A DNA stretch of 34,548 bases, from contig JADQBT010000032.1 in NCBI GenBank assembly GCA_016278485.1, positions 1 through 34,548 on the forward strand, given 5' to 3'. This DNA comes from Halanaerobiales bacterium (GTDB taxonomy: Bacteria; Bacillota; Halanaerobiia; Halanaerobiales; Halanaerobiaceae). A program made the translations under genes and the position numbers. Positions 23,350 to 31,288 of the stretch are shown here, piece by piece. Positions within the stretch are counted from its first letter, which is position 1, and each line of letters opens with the position of its first letter. The notes under the pieces were generated by a model. The model saw only the letters and a list, made by a program, of their open reading frames with translations. It was not told the DNA's origin and searched no databases.

Positions 23350-24423
23350 ATGACTGATCAGTTAAGAATAAGAGATTATGGAATTAAAATTGGTGAGTTT
23401 AAACCAGGTGAGTTAAATAAAATTTCAGATGTTGAAGGGGTAACAGTTGGACATGCGACACTTGATACTGATATTTATAAAACTGGTGTAACAGTGATTA
23501 ATCCATCTGAGAATAATATTTTTTTGCATAAGTATGTTGCTGCTTCTCATGTTTTAAATGGTTTTGGAAAGACAACAGGACTTATACAGTTAAATGAATT
23601 AGGACAACTGGAAAGTCTGATTGCTTTAACAAATACATTGAATGTAGGTAAGGTACAGGATGCACTTGTCGAATATATGTTGGAAAAAACTAGGAAAGAA
23701 GGAGTAGAAATTACTTCTCTTAATACTGTTGTGGCAGAATGCAATGATTCTTATTTAAATAAAATAGCTGACCGCCCAGTAAGTCGAAAAGATCTTTTAA
23801 ATGCTATTGATAATGCCAGTAAAGATTTCCAGGAAGGAGATATTGGTGGTGGCAAGGGGATGTCATGTCATCAATTGAAAGGTGGCATTGGTTCCGCCTC
23901 AAGAGTTTTCGACCTGGCTGGTCATCAATATACAGTAGGAGTTTTAGTACAGTCAAATTATGGTCAGTTAAAAGATTTAAGTATTAATGGTAAAAAGATT
24001 GGAATTCAGATTAATCAGGATTTACAGCTTAATAATGAGGAAGATAAAGGTTCAATAATCATAATTGTGGCCACTGATTTACCGGTATCTTCCAGACAGT
24101 TGCAGAGAATCTGTAAAAGAGCAGGGATTGGGCTGGCCAGAACAGGTTCATATATGGGACATGGAAGTGGTGAAGTAATTATTGCATTTTCAACAGCTAA
24201 TCTACTACCTGGCCCCAGTAAAAATGATGATAATTGTGTTTTTGCATTAAAAGTTTTGCAGGAAGATAAAATAGATCTTGTTTTTAGAGCGACGGCAGAA
24301 GCAACTGAAGAAGCAATTTTAAATTCTATGATCACTGCCAGAGAGGTTATTGGATACAAGGAGCGTAAACGAAACAGTCTTAAATCCTATTTGCATTTAT
24401 TAAGAAAAGAATTTGATGATTAA
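23350..24423 (+). CDS. P1 family aminopeptidase (DmpA/BapA-type, self-processing)
   Basis: Ntn-like self-cleaving N-terminal nucleophile peptidase of family S58 (DmpA, BapA, L-aminopeptidase/D-esterase). Landmarks: ISDVEGVTVGHATL near the N-terminus, IGGGKGMSCHQLKGGIGSAS in the middle, TDLPVSSRQLQRICKRAGIGLART, and HGSGEVIIAFST, where cleavage before the serine would expose the nucleophile. About 357 aa, normal length. I prefer ATG 23350 (or 23344), since homologues begin close to L-R-I-R-D; TTG 23323 lacks a good site. Position after cyclase, racemase and VOC genes fits use of D-amino-acid or beta-peptide-like substrates. Confidence 0.88.
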   Translation: MTDQLRIRDYGIKIGEFKPGELNKISDVEGVTVGHATLDTDIYKTGVTVINPSENNIFLHKYVAASHVLNGFGKTTGLIQLNELGQLESLIALTNTLNVGKVQDALVEYMLEKTRKEGVEITSLNTVVAECNDSYLNKIADRPVSRKDLLNAIDNASKDFQEGDIGGGKGMSCHQLKGGIGSASRVFDLAGHQYTVGVLVQSNYGQLKDLSINGKKIGIQINQDLQLNNEEDKGSIIIIVATDLPVSSRQLQRICKRAGIGLARTGSYMGHGSGEVIIAFSTANLLPGPSKNDDNCVFALKVLQEDKIDLVFRATAEATEEAILNSMITAREVIGYKERKRNSLKSYLHLLRKEFDD

Positions 24424-24458
24424 AGAGTTAACTATGTTAGATTTTACGTAAGAAAGGG

Positions 24459-25331
24459 ATGAGTAAAATAACTATCTGCCTAAAAAAATTAATTGACAAA
24501 AATGATCACATAAAAATAAACGAACTTAAAGAGATATGTAAAGAAAAAGAAGATATCTTTTTAAAATTGGAACTTGAATATAAACTTAGGATGAGTCAGG
24601 ATAAAGAAGAATCTTTTGAACATACAAATGAATTCTTTTATTATTTTGAAGATCTACTCATTGGATATTTAGGAATATTTACTTTTGGTGGGGAAAAGGC
24701 TGAATTAACTGGAATGGTTCATCCCAGTTATAGAAGAAAAGGGATCTTTAAAAGGCTTTTTAATTTGGCGATTGAAGAATGCAAAAGAAGAAATTATAAG
24801 AAAATTTTACTTGTTTGCGATAACAGATCTTCTTCTGGTTTAGAGTTCATTAAAGCTACAGGTGCAGTTTATGCGTTTTCAGAATATGAGATGAGAATGG
24901 ATAACAAAGGTGTATCTCAAGAAGAAAAAAGTATATTATTAAGGAAAGCTAGAAATTCAGATGCTGGTGAGATAGCTAGACAAAATTCTATTTGTTTTGG
25001 GATTACTAGTGGAATAGCAATAATGCCAGAAGATAGTGAAAAGGAAAATATTATAACATATATGATTGAGTTGAACTCCCAGATAATTGGTAAGATTAGA
25101 GTTGAGGTAAATAGAAATAAAGGGCTCATATGTGGCTTTGCAATATTGCCCGAATTTAGAAAGCAAGGTTATGGAAAACAAGCATTAAAATCTGCTATAA
25201 ATCAACTTAATAAAAATGAAATTTATGATGTAGCCTTAGAGGTAGAAGTAAAAAATATAAATGCTTTAAATTTATACAAGTCCTGCGGATTTGTAGAAGA
25301 ATCTGTAACAGATTATTATGAAGTTTACTAA
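24459..25331 (+). CDS. Tandem GNAT acetyltransferase
   Basis: Two GNAT domains in 290 residues. The first has LIGYLGIFTFGGEKAELTGMVHPSYRRKGIFKRLF (motif A, R-R-K-G-I-F) and ends in SGLEFIKATGAVYAFSEYEM. The second has IIGKIRVEVNRNKGLICGFAILPEFRKQGYGKQALK (R-K-Q-G-Y-G) and NINALNLYKSCGFVEESV. Both acetyl-CoA loops look usable, unlike the duplicated GNAT at 11823. The ATG at 24459 lies almost on its AGAAAGGG site, so the true start may be slightly further downstream. Substrate unknown. Confidence 0.85.
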   Translation: MSKITICLKKLIDKNDHIKINELKEICKEKEDIFLKLELEYKLRMSQDKEESFEHTNEFFYYFEDLLIGYLGIFTFGGEKAELTGMVHPSYRRKGIFKRLFNLAIEECKRRNYKKILLVCDNRSSSGLEFIKATGAVYAFSEYEMRMDNKGVSQEEKSILLRKARNSDAGEIARQNSICFGITSGIAIMPEDSEKENIITYMIELNSQIIGKIRVEVNRNKGLICGFAILPEFRKQGYGKQALKSAINQLNKNEIYDVALEVEVKNINALNLYKSCGFVEESVTDYYEVY

Positions 25332-25416
25332 GCCCCACAAACGATGATACCTATTATACTAAGAAAATGGAATTGATGAGTTGATTAATGAAATTTATAA
25401 TAAGGGGGAGTTATAA

Positions 25417-26019
25417 TTGAATAATTTTTTAGGGAATGATAAATTAATTATTCGTTTTATTAGTTTATATGTTATAGGATTAATACTATTTTTTATTAGT
25501 TGGACTATAGCCTATTTTTTATTTCCTGAAGGGTTGTTAAAAGGCATTGGTCTACTTGATAGTTTTGCTGGAGATACAGCTGCAGAGTCGCTACATAAAG
25601 AATTTATGAAAATATTTTTCTTGAATGCATTTGGATTTACATTAATTATCCTTGGAAACTATATTTTACGTGTAAGATATTTTTCATTTGGGTATTTGGT
25701 ACCATTAGCTTGGATGATTATGTATGCTGTAATATTAGGAACAAATTCTTTTTCCATTCCAATGGAAACAACTATGGCACCTTCATTTGCTGTGTTTACT
25801 CGCAGTGGGCTTTATGAAATGATGGCTGGATTCCTTTTAGCTGTAGCAACCGATACTATTGCTATTAATCAATCTGAGAGCTTCTTTTCTGCATCTAAAC
25901 CTATTCCTAAAGATGACCGGGTACCTATGAAAAGAAATCAATGGATTGCGATAGGTGTTGCATTTTTAATACTTGCTATGGCAGCTTTTCGAGAAGCTTA
26001 TATGATTATTAATTACTAA
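25417..26019 (+). CDS. Integral membrane protein, SpoIIM-like layout
   Basis: A 200-residue protein with about five membrane segments (roughly 10-33, 64-85, 92-110, 132-150, 176-195). NAFGFTLIILGNYILRVRYFSFGYLVPLAW and GLYEMMAGFLLAVATDT recall the stage II sporulation M/DUF95-like fold (an F-x-x-N-x-x-x-x-x-x-x-G pattern in the membrane). I do not see enough to call SpoIIM itself. GGGGGAG precedes the TTG start at 6 nt. Function unknown. Confidence 0.55.
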   Translation: MNNFLGNDKLIIRFISLYVIGLILFFISWTIAYFLFPEGLLKGIGLLDSFAGDTAAESLHKEFMKIFFLNAFGFTLIILGNYILRVRYFSFGYLVPLAWMIMYAVILGTNSFSIPMETTMAPSFAVFTRSGLYEMMAGFLLAVATDTIAINQSESFFSASKPIPKDDRVPMKRNQWIAIGVAFLILAMAAFREAYMIINY

Positions 26020-26112
26020 AATATTTTTATTAAACAAAAAAGATTATTTTAAAATGAATAAGATACAAGAAAAGGAGTAGATTATTATGAATTTATGCAA
26101 AGGGGTGATCAT

Positions 26113-27041
26113 ATGTTAAAACTATCTAATAAATCCTTTCTTTCAATTAGCCGTTTATTAAAAGATAAAGCAAGAAATCTTGATAAATATTTATTTGAAT
26201 ATAATTTTCAGAAAGGAAGCAGTAAAAATTATTAGAGGAATTAAAAAAATATCAAAATGAAGATGGTGGGTTCGGAAATGCTTTGGAGCCAGATTTTAGA
26301 CTACCATTTTCATCACCTATGGCTACTTCAATTGGTTTAAGACATTTATCTAAAGTTGAAGGCTATAAAAATGAGGAAGAGATCATAAAACCAGCAATAA
26401 ATTATCTTGAATCAGAGTTTAATGAAAGTAGAAATGGTTGGTTTGCAATGAGCCAAGAAGTTAATAATTATCCCCATACGCCCTGGTGGCATTATGATGA
26501 GCAAAAAGGTATGACTGTAATAGATAATAACTGGGGAAATCCTTCTGCTGAATTATTATCATATTTATATAAATATAAAGAATATCTAAGTAAAATAGAT
26601 GTAGATTATATTGTTGAATATGCCATTCAGTATATTGAAAATAAAGTTACTTTTGCATCAGAGAATGAACTTTTTTGCTATATAAAATTGTTTGAGGTAT
26701 TGCCTGATGAAAAAAAGAAAAAATTAAAGTATAATATTGCTGACGGCATATCACAAGTCATTGAATATGACCGAAATAAGTGGAAGGAGTATGTGCCGCT
26801 TCCATTAGATTTTGTACCTAGTCCTGAAAAAGAGAGTTTTGGCGTGAAAGATTCTAAAATAGAAGAAAATCTGGATTATTATATTGAGTTAATAGAGGGT
26901 AGTGAAGAAGGATTGTTAATACCACCCTGGGGAGATAGTTTTTATCAAGATGGTTTAAAGCCAGCATACAAGGAATGGCAGGGAATTTTAACATTAGAGG
27001 TATTGAAAAGATTAGATAATTATAATCGGATAGATAAATAG
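26113..27041 (+). pseudogene. Alpha-toroid (terpene cyclase/prenyltransferase-like) protein, frameshifted
   Basis: One gene split by a frameshift. From ATG 26113 (behind AGGGGTGATC) the frame gives SISRLLKDKARNLDKYLFEY, then NFQKGSSKNY and TAG at 26233-26235. The other frame continues with EELKKYQNEDGGFGNALEPD and onward to 27041. Adding one A to the A5 run at 26224-26228 restores a continuous protein (...GSSKKLLEELKKYQNEDGG...). QNEDGGFG is the repeat signature of the squalene-cyclase/prenyltransferase toroid fold; catalytic DDTAD-like acids are not seen. Either a real inactivating deletion or a homopolymer sequencing error. The TTG at 26283 is not a real start. Confidence 0.72.
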
Positions 27042-27182
27042 AGACATCTTATCGAACAATTTATTCCTGAGGCGGCTAAAGACTTGCCTAACATGCGAGA
27101 TATATAGTCCTTTGAGATTGTAGATATTTAGAGTAGTAGAATATGCACTTAAGTGTTTAGATAACTTCAAGGAGGAAATGAA

Positions 27183-27662
27183 TTGAAAACAGTAATAATA
27201 AAAGAATGTGATGGCATCGAAATTCCAGATGTTTATACATTTGATTTAAATAAAGAGGCCGTAAAAAATTGTATTGGTTGTTGGTCTTGTTGGTGGAAAA
27301 CACCTGGCAGATGTACCTTTGCTGATTTAAATGAATTCTATCATCATTATATTACAGCAGATAAGGCTATTTATTTTGCAAATGTTACAAAAGGATTTGT
27401 TAGTGGTAATTTGAAAACTCTTTTTGATAGAATGATACCACTGTATCTTCCATATACCACCTATAAGACGGGTGAATCGATGCATGTTCCTAGATACGAA
27501 AATTATCCGGATATTGAGTTCTACTATGAAGGAAATTTTGAAAGAACCTCTAGTCGACAAATATTTGAAGATTATATAAATCGTGTATTTTATCAGTTCT
27601 ACTCCAAGAATATTATAATCAAGCCTATCAGGGAATTTGCAGATAAAGGTGATAGCAAATGA
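27183..27662 (+). CDS. Flavodoxin-like / NADPH-FMN reductase family, Cys-rich loop
   Basis: A 159-residue protein of the flavodoxin_2/FMN_red group. It starts unusually: the typical G-S-P-R loop is missing, but CIGCWSCWWKTPGRC (about 30-44) is the cysteine loop often found after it in this family. Further features are DKAIYFANVTKGFVSGNLKTLFDRMIPLYLPY and a C-terminal YQFYSKNIIIKPIREFADKG. TTG start behind AAGGAGG. It overlaps the next flavodoxin gene by 4 bp (ATGA). The two may form a heteromeric or paired redox module. Without a standard phosphate loop FMN binding is uncertain. Confidence 0.75.
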   Translation: MKTVIIKECDGIEIPDVYTFDLNKEAVKNCIGCWSCWWKTPGRCTFADLNEFYHHYITADKAIYFANVTKGFVSGNLKTLFDRMIPLYLPYTTYKTGESMHVPRYENYPDIEFYYEGNFERTSSRQIFEDYINRVFYQFYSKNIIIKPIREFADKGDSK

Positions 27663-28303
27663 AAACAATAATTCTAAATGGTTCTCCTAAAGGAAAATCT
27701 AAAAAAAGCAATTCACAAATATTTGCAGAAAAGTTTATAGAAAAAATGGAAAATCCCTGTGAAATCAAATGTATTGCCAATAATTCTTCTGAAGAACTTG
27801 CCCATTATATTAAGGACTATGACACAATAATATTTATCTTGCCACTTTATATTCATGCTATGCCAGGAATTGTTATGAAGTTTATTGAAGAGTTGGAACC
27901 AGCAACTTATGAAGGTAAACACATTGGATTTATTGTTCAAGCAGGATTTATAGAAACTGCCCAACATAAGTATCTTGAACGTTATTTTGAAGAATTGGCA
28001 AGGCAATTAAATTACGGTTATCTGGGCACAGTTGTAAAGGGAGAAGCAGCTGGAATATATATGTATCCGCAAATGTTTAAAAAAGTACTTAAATTAATTT
28101 CTAATTTAGGTGTGGCTTTTGAAAAGACTCATGCTTTTGATAAGGAAATTGTAGAAAGACTAGCCAGACCATATGAGTTATCAAAATTAAAGTTAATAAT
28201 CCTTAGGTTAATTAATAAAGTAGGATTAGGTAACATTGGATGGCATAAAATGTTAAGGAAAAATAATTCTATGGATAAAAGATTGGATAGACCATTTTTA
28301 TAA
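27659..28303 (+). CDS. NADPH-dependent FMN reductase / flavodoxin-fold oxidoreductase
   Basis: A 214-residue flavodoxin-fold protein with the complete phosphate loop LNGSPKGKSKKSNSQ (6-20), a middle TIIFILPLYIHAMPGIVMKFIEEL and GFIVQAGFIETAQHKYLERYF. The last 60 residues are basic and helical (KLIILRLINKVGLGNIGWHK). Its ATG overlaps the stop of the preceding related gene, giving translational coupling. It keeps the FMN loop that the upstream partner lacks, so the pair may be complementary halves of one system. Confidence 0.82.
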   Translation: MKTIILNGSPKGKSKKSNSQIFAEKFIEKMENPCEIKCIANNSSEELAHYIKDYDTIIFILPLYIHAMPGIVMKFIEELEPATYEGKHIGFIVQAGFIETAQHKYLERYFEELARQLNYGYLGTVVKGEAAGIYMYPQMFKKVLKLISNLGVAFEKTHAFDKEIVERLARPYELSKLKLIILRLINKVGLGNIGWHKMLRKNNSMDKRLDRPFL

Positions 28304-28326
28304 AATGAGAAAAGAGGTTTTAAATA

Positions 28327-28725
28327 GTGGACCGTGAGATGCTAAGAGAGCATATTTTTGCATTAGAAAATAGTTTATTGCAACCGGAAGTACGTAAATC
28401 TGCAGAAAAAATAGCTGGATTACTAGCAGATGATTTTATTGAATTTTGTAGTTCAGGAAAGGTATATAAATATGAAAGAGGTGATTTTTTTGCTGATGGG
28501 ACTAATATAGATGCTTTAAAATGGGAGATCGAGGATTTTTCTGTTGATCTTATTGCCAATGACATCATCTTAGCAAAGTATAAAGTGATTAAATACAGTG
28601 AATTAGAGGAGAATAAAAAATATTCTCTTCGAAGCTCTATATGGAAGTGCACAAATAGTGAATGGAAGATGATTTTTCATCAGGGGACATTAACAAAGCA
28701 AAGATATTATAGATCAAATGGCTAA
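28327..28725 (+). CDS. NTF2-like protein (DUF4440 family)
   Basis: A 132-residue NTF2-like alpha+beta cone fold. [50 protein letters not shown] is the characteristic DUF4440 N-terminal helix pair plus the D-F-x-E-x-x-S-x-G segment; [14 protein letters not shown] and [19 protein letters not shown] form the sheet. Typical roles are small-molecule binding or hydrolysis, often in resistance or stress loci. AGAGG precedes the GTG start at about 9 nt. It follows the flavodoxin pair by 23 bp. Confidence 0.82.
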   Translation: MDREMLREHIFALENSLLQPEVRKSAEKIAGLLADDFIEFCSSGKVYKYERGDFFADGTNIDALKWEIEDFSVDLIANDIILAKYKVIKYSELEENKKYSLRSSIWKCTNSEWKMIFHQGTLTKQRYYRSNG

Positions 28726-28765
28726 TACCCGTATTGAGAATTAAAATTTTTTGGAGGTTATAAAA

Positions 28766-29995
28766 ATGGCTTTAATAAACAAGTCTTTTCTTATGCTTTT
28801 ACTTTTATGTTTAGTGGTTTTTCAGGGAGTAGTTAAAGCAGATGAAGTTTATGAGCCAGTAAAATTAACTGATACTCCGCAGAATGTTTATGTAGAAATA
28901 TTACCGCGAGTTGAATTGTTATCTGGTGTATTGAGTCAAACGTCTTGGATAAAGAGAAGGGGTCCTCAAGGTAGGGGGAATAATTACTATCGTGAGTTAA
29001 AATCATTTTTTGATCAATATAAAGAGCATGAGGCAGTTAAAATAGCTCAAAATTTAACTAATAAAGGTTTTACATATGATGCCCCACCAAATTATATTTT
29101 AAGTTTAGGACCATTACCTGAGTTAGAGCTAGAAAATGAATATAGTGATTATTTGTTGAGAAGAGCAGGTGATAAGCAGGTCCTAGAAGATTTTAGGATT
29201 GCATTGATTGATTTAGCTCACCAAGCAAATTTCAAAAGTTTTTTTAAAGATAAAAGAAATAAACTTTTAAAAGATATTGATAGTACAATAAATTATTTTG
29301 ATGCCAAAAAAGTAATTGATTGGGAGAGAAAGTTTTTTGGGTGGTCTGGTGATGAATTTCATTTAGTTTTTGCTCCTGCAATGTTTCCCGGTGGTGGATA
29401 TGGAGCTACAATTGCAAAAGGTAATGGAAGAAAAATTGTATATCAAGTAATTAGAGAAAATGGTAGTAGTATAACTGAACCAGAATTTCCAACAGGAACT
29501 TCTCTTGAATTACTTGCCTTACACGAATGGGGACATTCTTTTATTAATCCTTCTGTAGCAAAATATAACACTTTAATTGATGTGTTAAATTTATCTGATT
29601 TTTATAAACCTGTAAAGAAAATTATGCGTAAACAAGCTTATGGAAGTGTTGAAACTTTTTTTAATGAACAATTATTAAGGGCAGTAACTATCCTGGCTGT
29701 AGGAGATTTATATGATGAACAATTATATAATAAACGTTTAACTTATAATATTGAAAAAGGATTTTATTTAACTGAATTTACAATTGAACAGTTAAAATAT
29801 TATCGTAATCATAGAGATGAATATAAAACTTTTGACGAATTTATACCTTATTTATTCATGAAGTATAATGAAAATCAGCAAGATCTCTTAAAAGTAGTTA
29901 AATATAATAATTGGGTTTTAAAAGAAGGTATTTTATTATTTGCAATAATTATATTCTTAGTATATTTAGTAAGTTGGCAAAAAAAGAAGGAGTAA
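28766..29995 (+). CDS. DUF4932-family putative secreted metalloprotease
   Basis: A 409-residue protein. Signal peptide at about 1-25 (KSFLMLLLLCLVVFQGVVKA, cleavage near VKA-DE), a large extracellular domain, and a C-terminal membrane helix (about 385-403, GILLFAIIIFLVYLVSW) followed by QKKKE. HEWGH at 253-257, in LALHEWGHSFINP, is an HExxH zinc site. GGAGG lies 8 nt before ATG 28766; TTG 28751 lies on that site and is rejected. The DUF4932 protein at 15370 is the same family with a changed motif. Anchored on the outer face by its C-terminus, it could be a surface peptidase; the target is unknown. Confidence 0.78.
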   Translation: MALINKSFLMLLLLCLVVFQGVVKADEVYEPVKLTDTPQNVYVEILPRVELLSGVLSQTSWIKRRGPQGRGNNYYRELKSFFDQYKEHEAVKIAQNLTNKGFTYDAPPNYILSLGPLPELELENEYSDYLLRRAGDKQVLEDFRIALIDLAHQANFKSFFKDKRNKLLKDIDSTINYFDAKKVIDWERKFFGWSGDEFHLVFAPAMFPGGGYGATIAKGNGRKIVYQVIRENGSSITEPEFPTGTSLELLALHEWGHSFINPSVAKYNTLIDVLNLSDFYKPVKKIMRKQAYGSVETFFNEQLLRAVTILAVGDLYDEQLYNKRLTYNIEKGFYLTEFTIEQLKYYRNHRDEYKTFDEFIPYLFMKYNENQQDLLKVVKYNNWVLKEGILLFAIIIFLVYLVSWQKKKE

Positions 29996-30065
29996 TAAAA
30001 TGTAGTTAAAATTATTAACTAAATTAGGATTTGAATTAGATAAATAAATAAGATGGGTAAAAGTA

Positions 30066-30602
30066 TTATAAATAAATATGAAGACTAGCAAGAAAAGCTC
30101 CAATAATATTAAATATTAGATCTAGATTTGTATCAACAAGACCTAATTGGCTATGTGATGAGGGTTTATTAAATAGATCATAAAGAAACTCAAATAATTC
30201 AAAAACTGTACCAATAGCTATTCCCAATGAAATTATTAAAATTATCTCTCTAATGTTAATAGAATTAGGTTTGGGTGAGAAGTGATTTAACAAACTGTAA
30301 TAGAATAGAGTAAAAGAATAAGTTCCGAAAAGATGTAATAATAGATCGAACGTCTCCGATTTATGATACAGATTTAAATAAGTTCCAAAGTAACTATGTA
30401 TTAACATAGTTAAGAGGATTAATATTCTATGATAGTTAGTTATATATATATTATATTTTGATTCTAAATAAATATAAATCAGGTAGATTAGAGAAGAAAA
30501 AATAATGATAAAGAGGCTGTCATTACCATTATTAATTAATTTTACTAAAATTATCGATTGTATTAAGAAGAAAAGAAGATTTATATATTTTTTTAAATTG
30601 AT
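30066..30602 (-). CDS. DUF2238 (YjdF-like) membrane protein; likely ATC start
   Basis: Inner-membrane protein of the DUF2238 family. Diagnostic segments: LLHLFGTYSFTLFYYSL, SLGIAIGTVFELFEFLYDL and LGLVDTNLDLIFNIIGAFLAS (the G-x-x-D-T-x-x-D-L-x-x-N-x-x-G pattern). The first ATG in frame (30407) falls inside the family domain. Upstream the frame stays open for 65 more codons with two or three hydrophobic segments and ends at ATC (30602-30600), 8 nt after a perfect AGGAGG (30611-30616 on the complement). That gives about 178 aa, close to family size. No ATG, GTG or TTG is present in frame in this extension. Function unknown. Confidence 0.7.
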   Translation of the reverse strand: MNLKKYINLLFFLIQSIILVKLINNGNDSLFIIIFSSLIYLIYIYLESKYNIYITNYHRILILLTMLIHSYFGTYLNLYHKSETFDLLLHLFGTYSFTLFYYSLLNHFSPKPNSINIREIILIISLGIAIGTVFELFEFLYDLFNKPSSHSQLGLVDTNLDLIFNIIGAFLASLHIYL

Positions 30603-30765
30603 TTTCTTTGCCTCCTATATATAATTTTTTCAATATTATTATTAACTAGTTAAAATATTTTATAACACTAATTATTTTTTTCATTATGTATATGTGATTA
30701 ATAAATTAGTAATTATATATATTTAAAAGAAGATGAGAAGGTTGCTCCACAAAATTTACCTGAAT

Positions 30766-30810
30766 AGTAATTATTTTAGGCCAAAGTTTTTTTGGCCTAA
30801 AATAATTACT
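30766..30810. terminator. Perfect 20-bp inverted repeat, probable bidirectional terminator
   Basis: agtaattattttaggccaaa (30766-30785) is perfectly complementary to tttggcctaaaataattact (30791-30810) with a 5-base loop. It begins at the stop codon of the minus-strand DUF1540 gene. The core GGCCAAA/TTTGGCC flanked by A/T runs would act as a terminator read from either side. There is no long U-tract after the full stem. It separates the DUF1540 and DUF2238 genes. Confidence 0.6.
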
Positions 30811-31069
30811 ATACATTTGTCCCCCCTTCACCTCGTTGATAAGTATCTCTTGGTACGAAAGTTTTACAACAACTTTGAAAACATTCTGTAATCGGTGATA
30901 ACCCTTTTTGTTCTATAATTTGATTAGTCTCCTCAACATCCATTTCATTAGGAAGTTGTCTGGCGAAATCATCACTTACAACTAAGAGTTTCTCAGCAAT
31001 ACAAAGATTGGGCGCTTCCCACCATTGACAATTCTCTACTGTACAATGTACATGAGATTTTTGAGTAAT
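30809..31069 (-). CDS. DUF1540 small Cys-rich protein; ATT or ATA start
   Basis: A gene without any ATG, GTG or TTG start, found by reading the complement: TQKSHVHCTVENCQWWEAPN, then LCIAEKLLVVSDDFA and TECFQSCCKTFVPRDTY, stop at 30809-30811. The spacing C-x4-C...C...C-x3-CC and V-H-C-x-V-x-N-C-x-x-W are the DUF1540 signature (probably metal-binding). AGGAGG (31079-31084 complement) lies 9 nt before ATT 31069 and 6 nt before ATA 31072. Either gives about 86-87 aa, with homologues usually beginning close to this point. It is divergent from the tetR promoter. Role unknown; the family is common in spore-forming and anaerobic Firmicutes. Confidence 0.75.
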   Translation of the reverse strand: MTQKSHVHCTVENCQWWEAPNLCIAEKLLVVSDDFARQLPNEMDVEETNQIIEQKGLSPITECFQSCCKTFVPRDTYQRGEGGTNV

Positions 31070-31179
31070 TATTTTTTACCTCCTTTCTGAGTCACTTGTT
31101 AATATTTCCTTAAATATAAATTTAATTATGGTAATTTTATCATTATCAAATATATAATAGTTAATTTAAAATCTAATTA

Positions 31180-31208
31180 TTGACATGAGGATAAATTATT
31201 TATACAAT
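31180..31208 (+). promoter_or_regulatory. Consensus sigma-A promoter of the tetR-ABC operon
   Basis: TTGACA (31180-31185) and TACAAT (31203-31208) are separated by exactly 17 bp. This is a near-perfect vegetative promoter. Transcription would start near 31215, just before the palindrome and about 70 bp ahead of the TetR start. The divergent DUF1540 gene starts 111 bp upstream. Confidence 0.82.
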
Positions 31209-31218
31209 ATGACTATAG

Positions 31219-31246
31219 ATTCATATGAATGTGAATTCATATTCAT
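31219..31246 (+). promoter_or_regulatory. Palindromic operator, probable TetR autoregulatory site
   Basis: Positions 31225-31246 form a 22-bp near-perfect palindrome centred on GAATTC (20 of 22 positions symmetrical), overlapped by a perfect ATTCATATGAAT palindrome at 31219-31230. The block sits directly downstream of the -10 box, where a bound TetR dimer or dimer pair would block transcription. Assignment to the adjacent TetR regulator is by position. Confidence 0.7.
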
Positions 31247-31288
31247 TTAGATATAGTTAAAAAATCAATTAAGAAAGGATATTAACTT

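Noticed and set aside
26088-26120. Tiny open frame MNLCKGVIIC before the toroid-fold gene
   Set aside because: Ten codons overlapping the next gene's ribosome site. It could be a leader, but nothing supports it.
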